Assembly: GCA_028710085.1 (NCBI GenBank)
Contig: JAQUSU010000013.1
Span: forward strand, 1 to 37,651
From: Anaerotignum sp.
GTDB lineage: Bacteria > Bacillota > Clostridia > Lachnospirales > Anaerotignaceae
Direction of reading: 5' to 3'
DNA: 37,651 nt
Part shown: one piece after another, positions 33,770-37,651 of the stretch
Layout of the letters: every line of letters starts with the position of its first letter
Position numbering within the stretch: position 1 is the stretch's first letter
Program-made: the position numbers and the translations under genes
The notes under the pieces: generated by a model
Database searches by the model: none
Seen by the model: the letters and a program-made list of their open reading frames with translations, nothing else
Told to the model about the DNA's origin: nothing

Positions 33770-33798
33770 AGTATACCACCCTTCCGGAAGAAAGGCAA
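33770..33798 (-). promoter_or_regulatory. Promoter of topB
   Basis: Minus strand TTGCCT (33793-33798), a 17-base spacer and TATACT (33770-33775). An 8-base inverted repeat TTGCCTTT/AAAGGCAA (33758-33765 and 33791-33798) brackets it, and a 10-base palindrome CTTCCGGAAG (33781-33790) lies in the spacer. Confidence 0.5.
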
Positions 33799-33813
33799 AC
33801 ACTCCTTACTTTA

Positions 33814-33842
33814 TTGACATAAAATATAATTTGATTTAGAAT
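33814..33842 (+). promoter_or_regulatory. Promoter of degV
   Basis: Consensus TTGACA (33814-33819), a 17-base spacer and TAGAAT (33837-33842), about 40 bases before the start codon. Confidence 0.7.
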
Positions 33843-33883
33843 AGAATAACTTGTATGTGATTAAAATACCATGGAGGTACTTT

Positions 33884-34768
33884 ATGCGACCATATCAAAT
33901 TATTTCCGACAGTTCTTGTGACATTGCGCCGGAGCTCATCAAAGAAAACGAATTGGGAATTGTTCCATATTTTGTTTCTTTTGATGGTGAAAAATATTAT
34001 AAAGAAGTTTACGAATTAGCACCCAATGATTTTTACGACAAAATAAATAATACCGCTCTCTTTCCTAAAACATCTCAACCAACCATACAAGATTACTTAG
34101 ATGTTTTTGAGCCCTATTTAAAAGAAGGAAAGGATATTCTCTGTTTGTGCTTAACCGCAAATTTCAGCGGCTCCTACCAGAGCGCAGTGAATGCAAAAAA
34201 TATTTTGGCTGAGGCATTTCCCGAGGCCCGAATTGAAGTTTTAGACTCCCGAAATGTTACCGGTGTGCAAGGCTTACTGGTTTGGGAAACAATTCGCATG
34301 CGAAACAAAGGTTTCACCTTGGAGCAGCAATTAGAAAAAATTGATGCACTTAAGGAAACGACCAAAATTAACTTCACCGTTGATTCTTTGGAGCATTTGC
34401 AAAAAGGCGGAAGGATTGGGAAAGCCGCGGCATTGGCAGGAACCATTTTAAACATTAAGCCGATTATTATTGCACAGCATGGTGAGCTATTCCCAGAAAG
34501 CAAGGTGCGCGGCCACAAAAAAGCCCTTCGTACCATTATGGACATGACACGTCAGGAAATTGGTGATAAAAAAGAACAGTATCGCTTACTTTTAATTTAT
34601 GCGGAAAAAGAAAGAAAAGCGGCAACCGAGGAATTAGCAAACGAATTAATTGCCGAAGGCTTTGAGTTTATTTCCCCTCCTTTGGCGCAAGTTGGAATCA
34701 CTATAGGCACCCATGCCGGACCTACGGCAATAGGAATTTGTTATATTAAAAAACACGAATATATTTAA
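33884..34768 (+). CDS. DegV family fatty-acid-binding protein
   Basis: 294 residues. The DegV pattern is clear: IISDSSCDI at the N-terminus, the KTSQPT loop that binds the fatty-acid carboxylate (about residue 63-68), the SGSYQSA segment, and the C-terminal THAGPTAIG. Family members bind fatty acids; some (FakB) present them to the kinase FakA for phosphorylation into phospholipid synthesis. Whether this one partners FakA cannot be told, and no fakA is in view. ATG at 33884 has GGAGG six bases upstream; an earlier ATG at 33851 lacks one. It is a single-gene transcript between two divergent or convergent neighbours. Confidence 0.93.
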   Translation: MRPYQIISDSSCDIAPELIKENELGIVPYFVSFDGEKYYKEVYELAPNDFYDKINNTALFPKTSQPTIQDYLDVFEPYLKEGKDILCLCLTANFSGSYQSAVNAKNILAEAFPEARIEVLDSRNVTGVQGLLVWETIRMRNKGFTLEQQLEKIDALKETTKINFTVDSLEHLQKGGRIGKAAALAGTILNIKPIIIAQHGELFPESKVRGHKKALRTIMDMTRQEIGDKKEQYRLLLIYAEKERKAATEELANELIAEGFEFISPPLAQVGITIGTHAGPTAIGICYIKKHEYI

Positions 34769-34800
34769 TTATTTATAACTTTTTCATACAAAAATACATA

Positions 34801-34842
34801 AAAAAGCTGGTGTCAAATATAACTGATACCAGCTTTTTATTT
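34801..34842. terminator. Bidirectional terminator between degV and the carboxypeptidase gene
   Basis: Arms 34801-34815 and 34824-34838 (AAAAAGCTGGT / ACCAGCTTTTT, one mismatch further in) have A and T runs on both sides, so they serve both converging genes. Confidence 0.85.
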
Positions 34843-34890
34843 ACTCTATTTAAAAGTTGCGAATTAAGGAAATACCACAGGAAAACTGAA

Positions 34891-36429
34891 TTAAAATCTT
34901 TTGCGTCTTCTTCTGCTCTTCCCAGAAGAAGGATGCTGGAACGTATATCCTCGTGTGTATCTTCTCTTTCGTCTGCTTATCATACGGAAAATGATATAAA
35001 GCAGAATAACCAAAGCCACAATAATTGCTAGGCCGGTTAATCCTTTCTTGGAAAAAACAATAGAGGTAAAGTTTTTAAAGAAATACTTAATACCGCTCCA
35101 AATCGTTCCCTTCGTTACTTCACGCCCTGCATATACATCCTCAGATAAAACCGTTTTTCCATCAATTTGGAAGGAAGCAGTTCCGATTTTTGCATCTTTG
35201 GCAATCGGCGCTTTCAATTTGGAAATACCATCCTTATTTACTTCCAAATAATTTTCGTCATATACAATCGTCTTTTGCACTTTATCGGAAATTCCTGCTG
35301 GAAGATATGTTACTACATCTTGATTAAATACAACATCAAGGGTATCACCCTCCAAGCGGTTATGTTTGATCAAAGGCATCACTTCCAAAACCTCAGCCGC
35401 CTTGCCAAGTTCCGCCTTCTCATATTCATTAAAACCAAATTCGAATAAATTTTTAGCATCCTGCCAACGCTCAGGATCGACGGAATTGAAGATGATGGCA
35501 ATTAGTGTTTCCCCCTCCTTTTTGGCCGCCGCCGATACACAATCACCGGCTTCATCAGTAAACCCAGTTTTAATGCCTGCTGCGTAGCTATAATTATATT
35601 CATTGTCAGTAATCAAAAGATTATGGCTCTTCCAAGCGTAATTTTGGGTTTTCATTCCCTCACCCTGGGCAAACATATTATCCGCGCCATTACCTGCAAA
35701 GCTCTTTTCATTTGCAATTTCTTCCAACGTGCTATTTCCAAGATAGGCACGGGCAAACAATGCCATATCATAGGCACAGCTGTAATGATTTTCATCATGA
35801 TATCCATGGGCATTGGTAAAATGAGTATTAACAGCACCCAATTCCTTTGCCTTTTCATTCATAAGGCCTGCGAAAATTTCCTGGCTTTCCGCAAAAGTCA
35901 GATTCGCATTGTTTTGGACTTTTTTTGCTACCGCCGCTGCCAAAACATTGGCAGAATCATTGCCCGAAGGAATGATTAACCCGCGAATTAAATTTTTAAC
36001 GGTTATTGTTTCTCCCAGAATATGACCGGCCTTACTAGAATCAAGAGATACCTCATTGATTTCGCTTCCAACGGTAATCAACTCATCGGGTTTCAAATAA
36101 TCCATCGTCACAAGGGCTGTTATCATTTTAGTCATACTGGCTGGATACATCTTTTCCTTTGCATCCTTTTCAAAAAGGATTGTCCCCGATGAATTTTCCA
36201 CTAAAATTGCTGTTTGTGCAGAAACCTCCGGCGCATTATCCGCCTGCATAAAGGCTGTTTGCAGCACAGAAGTGCCCGTCGGGGCAGCAGTATCAAGGGG
36301 GTTGGCCTCCTGGGCTGTATTTTCCGTGTTTTCAGGTGTTGGTGCATCTTCCTTACCACACCCTGCAATCCCCAAAGATAAGGTTAACGCTAGTAACAAG
36401 ACGATTTTTTTGCAAAATTGCTTTTTCAT
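34891..36429 (-). CDS. Lipoprotein-type D-alanyl-D-alanine carboxypeptidase (S11, DacF-like PBP)
   Basis: Trims the terminal D-Ala from peptidoglycan stem peptides outside the membrane. 512 residues from ATG 36429 (AAAGGA upstream; an ATG seven codons earlier is the alternative). A signal peptide ends in the lipobox IAGC, with Cys24 as the lipidation site, then an acidic Thr/Pro/Asn-rich linker (about 25-65). The catalytic motifs are complete: SMTK (98-101), SGN in PSGNDSAN, and KTG in AGIKTGF. After the S11 C-terminal domain comes a single membrane helix (GLTGLAIIVALVILLYIIF) and a strongly basic tail of about 35 residues. Two membrane anchors are unusual, as the family normally has a C-terminal amphipathic helix. 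Confidence 0.93.
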   Translation of the reverse strand: MKKQFCKKIVLLLALTLSLGIAGCGKEDAPTPENTENTAQEANPLDTAAPTGTSVLQTAFMQADNAPEVSAQTAILVENSSGTILFEKDAKEKMYPASMTKMITALVTMDYLKPDELITVGSEINEVSLDSSKAGHILGETITVKNLIRGLIIPSGNDSANVLAAAVAKKVQNNANLTFAESQEIFAGLMNEKAKELGAVNTHFTNAHGYHDENHYSCAYDMALFARAYLGNSTLEEIANEKSFAGNGADNMFAQGEGMKTQNYAWKSHNLLITDNEYNYSYAAGIKTGFTDEAGDCVSAAAKKEGETLIAIIFNSVDPERWQDAKNLFEFGFNEYEKAELGKAAEVLEVMPLIKHNRLEGDTLDVVFNQDVVTYLPAGISDKVQKTIVYDENYLEVNKDGISKLKAPIAKDAKIGTASFQIDGKTVLSEDVYAGREVTKGTIWSGIKYFFKNFTSIVFSKKGLTGLAIIVALVILLYIIFRMISRRKRRYTRGYTFQHPSSGKSRRRRKRF

Positions 36430-36566
36430 TCCGCATATCCTTTCTTTCACTCAATTTTCCTATTTTTTTTGAAACTTCACCGATCTGACACCATTTATAA
36501 AAGGCAATCCAAAAAGCGTATTAAATAAAAGGATTACTCTTATACTTCTACAAAAAAATTCAAGTA

Positions 36567-37508
36567 TTATTCTAAAATATTCTTTTCTTTCATATAGGCT
36601 AAAACATCAGTCATTGCCATATCGAAATCAGCCTTGGATAAATCCACCCACAAGCCATCAATTTGTCCGCGAAACCATGTAAGCTGTCTTTTTGCAAAAT
36701 GGCGCGTGCCTTTTTTTAACTGCTCCACAGCCTCCTCTAAGGTAGATTCTCCTTGAAAATAAGGAATAAACTCCTTATACCCTAACCCCTGCATGGAAAC
36801 CAAATCGGGGGAATAACCTTTTTCCAAAAGATTTTTCACTTCATCCAACAAGCCTTGCGCCATCATCAAATCAACTCTTTGGTCAATACGTTGATACAGC
36901 TTTTGCCGCTCCATCGTCAAAATAATTACGGCGGCATTGTAAGGACTTTCCTTTTGTTTTTGCTCCGCATTGTGTTTTGAAAACTTCTCTCCCGTTAGGA
37001 AATGATATTCCAGAGCACGAGCCACCCGCTTAATATTATTTGCATGAATGATTTCGGCATATTCGGGGTCAACCTCTTTGAGCCGTTGGAACAAAGCCTC
37101 AGGGCCCTCGTTTTTTGCCTGGGCATAGCAAGCTTCCCGAAATGACGAATCGTTCTCCGTTTCCGTAAACTCATTGTCATACAGTAAAGCGTTAATATAA
37201 AAGCCTGTACCGCCAACTAAAATAGGGATTTTCCCTTTTTCCCAAATTTGATTCATATAGGCCTTTGCTTTTTGCTGAAAAATCATGACGTTATATTCCT
37301 CATCAGGATATAGCTCGTCCACCAAATAATGGGGAATTCCCTGCTTTTCGTCCTCCGTCACCTTGGCTGTGCCAATATCCATAAATCGGTATACCTGCAT
37401 AGAATCGGCAGAAATGATTTCTCCGTTGATCCGTTTTGCTAATTCAATGGACATTGCGGTTTTTCCACAAGCAGTAGGGCCTCCAATAATTACAAAAGGT
37501 TTTTTCAT
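36567..37508 (-). CDS. miaA: tRNA dimethylallyltransferase
   Basis: Adds the isopentenyl group to A37 of tRNAs that read codons starting with U, using DMAPP from the MEP pathway. 313 residues, full length. P-loop GPTACGKT at 10-17, the ISADSMQVYR substrate motif, GGTGFYI, and the RFQRxLTWFR-like end AKRQLTWFRGQ are intact. ATG start with AAAGGGTG upstream, 11 bases after the mutL stop, so one transcript. The hfq gene that often follows miaA is not present in this window. Confidence 0.97.
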   Translation of the reverse strand: MKKPFVIIGGPTACGKTAMSIELAKRINGEIISADSMQVYRFMDIGTAKVTEDEKQGIPHYLVDELYPDEEYNVMIFQQKAKAYMNQIWEKGKIPILVGGTGFYINALLYDNEFTETENDSSFREACYAQAKNEGPEALFQRLKEVDPEYAEIIHANNIKRVARALEYHFLTGEKFSKHNAEQKQKESPYNAAVIILTMERQKLYQRIDQRVDLMMAQGLLDEVKNLLEKGYSPDLVSMQGLGYKEFIPYFQGESTLEEAVEQLKKGTRHFAKRQLTWFRGQIDGLWVDLSKADFDMAMTDVLAYMKEKNILE

Positions 37509-37519
37509 TCTATCACCCT

Positions 37520-37651
37520 TTAATTCTGGATTCGTTTAAATTTCTTTTCCAGCTCATATTTTGTCATCTCAATAATGGTGGGGCGTCCGTGAGGGCATGT
37601 AAAGGGGTTTTCCAGCTTTAACAGCCGCCCAAGCATTGCCTCTGCCTCTTG
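37520..37651 (-). CDS. mutL: DNA mismatch repair protein MutL, C-terminal end (partial)
   Basis: Only the last 43 codons are in the window; the gene continues past the right edge. The segment ends the endonuclease domain: the [12 protein letters not shown] motif (metal-site CPHGRP, found in nicking MutL proteins of bacteria without MutH) and a basic ending EKKFKRIQN. MutL links MutS mismatch recognition to strand nicking. The mutL-miaA order is the usual one in Firmicutes. The motif makes the call secure despite the short length. Confidence 0.93.
   Translation of the reverse strand, partial: QEAEAMLGRLLKLENPFTCPHGRPTIIEMTKYELEKKFKRIQN

Noticed and set aside
1-37651. CRISPR array, prophage or integrative element
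   Set aside because: No regularly spaced short repeats, no cas, integrase or phage genes. topB can be carried by integrative elements, but here it has a full-length chromosomal-type sequence and housekeeping neighbours.

Overview
The window looks like a chromosomal core segment of a low-GC Gram-positive bacterium of the class Clostridia, probably near Lachnospirales. The evidence is the AT-rich codon use, the PolC-type replicase, a T-box leader on leuS, the DUF1836 gene, strong AGGAGG ribosome binding sites with several TTG/GTG starts, and the order rpsB-tsf-pyrH-frr-uppS-cdsA-dxr-rseP-ispG-polC. I see no CRISPR array, prophage, transposase, rRNA or tRNA gene. Almost all genes are ordinary housekeeping genes.

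Layout, left to right. Positions 1-606 hold no convincing gene, but the minus strand there carries a promoter-like sequence, hairpins and a terminator that could be a small RNA. 607-2535 holds a secreted M23 peptidase with a coiled coil and an Sfp-type phosphopantetheinyl transferase. The latter lies just downstream of leuS (2613-5024), which has its own T-box leader and promoter (5104-5381). 5427-9440 is a MarR regulator plus a two-subunit ABC exporter, controlled from a long palindrome at 9571-9611. A hemolysin III-like membrane protein and a divergent DUF1836 gene follow (9641-11044).

From 27517 down to 11123 on the minus strand runs a long block: dprA, topA, then rpsB-tsf-pyrH-frr (translation and UMP supply), uppS-cdsA (cell-wall lipid carrier and phospholipid precursors), dxr-rseP-ispG (isoprenoid pathway enzymes around a site-2 protease) and polC. 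Dxr and IspG make the isoprenoid precursors that UppS converts to the undecaprenyl carrier. Hairpins after rpsB, after tsf and after frr may set gene-by-gene expression. codY, often found before rpsB in related genomes, is not here. yifB (ComM-like) and a DUF1275 membrane protein diverge from dprA on the plus strand. Further right are a PLP-dependent lyase of the 'aluminium resistance' family, topB, degV (plus strand), a lipoprotein-type D-Ala-D-Ala carboxypeptidase, miaA and the 3' end of mutL.

The most distinctive feature is a pair of 180-bp, about 97% identical repeats in opposite orientation at 15483-15662 and 31402-31581. Each has imperfect terminal inverted repeats ending in TTAA and each touches gene boundaries: they supply the stop codons of ispG and topB. 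They look like copies of a small non-autonomous mobile or intergenic element. The other notable item is the marR palindrome, which can act both as operator and as terminator of the upstream gene.
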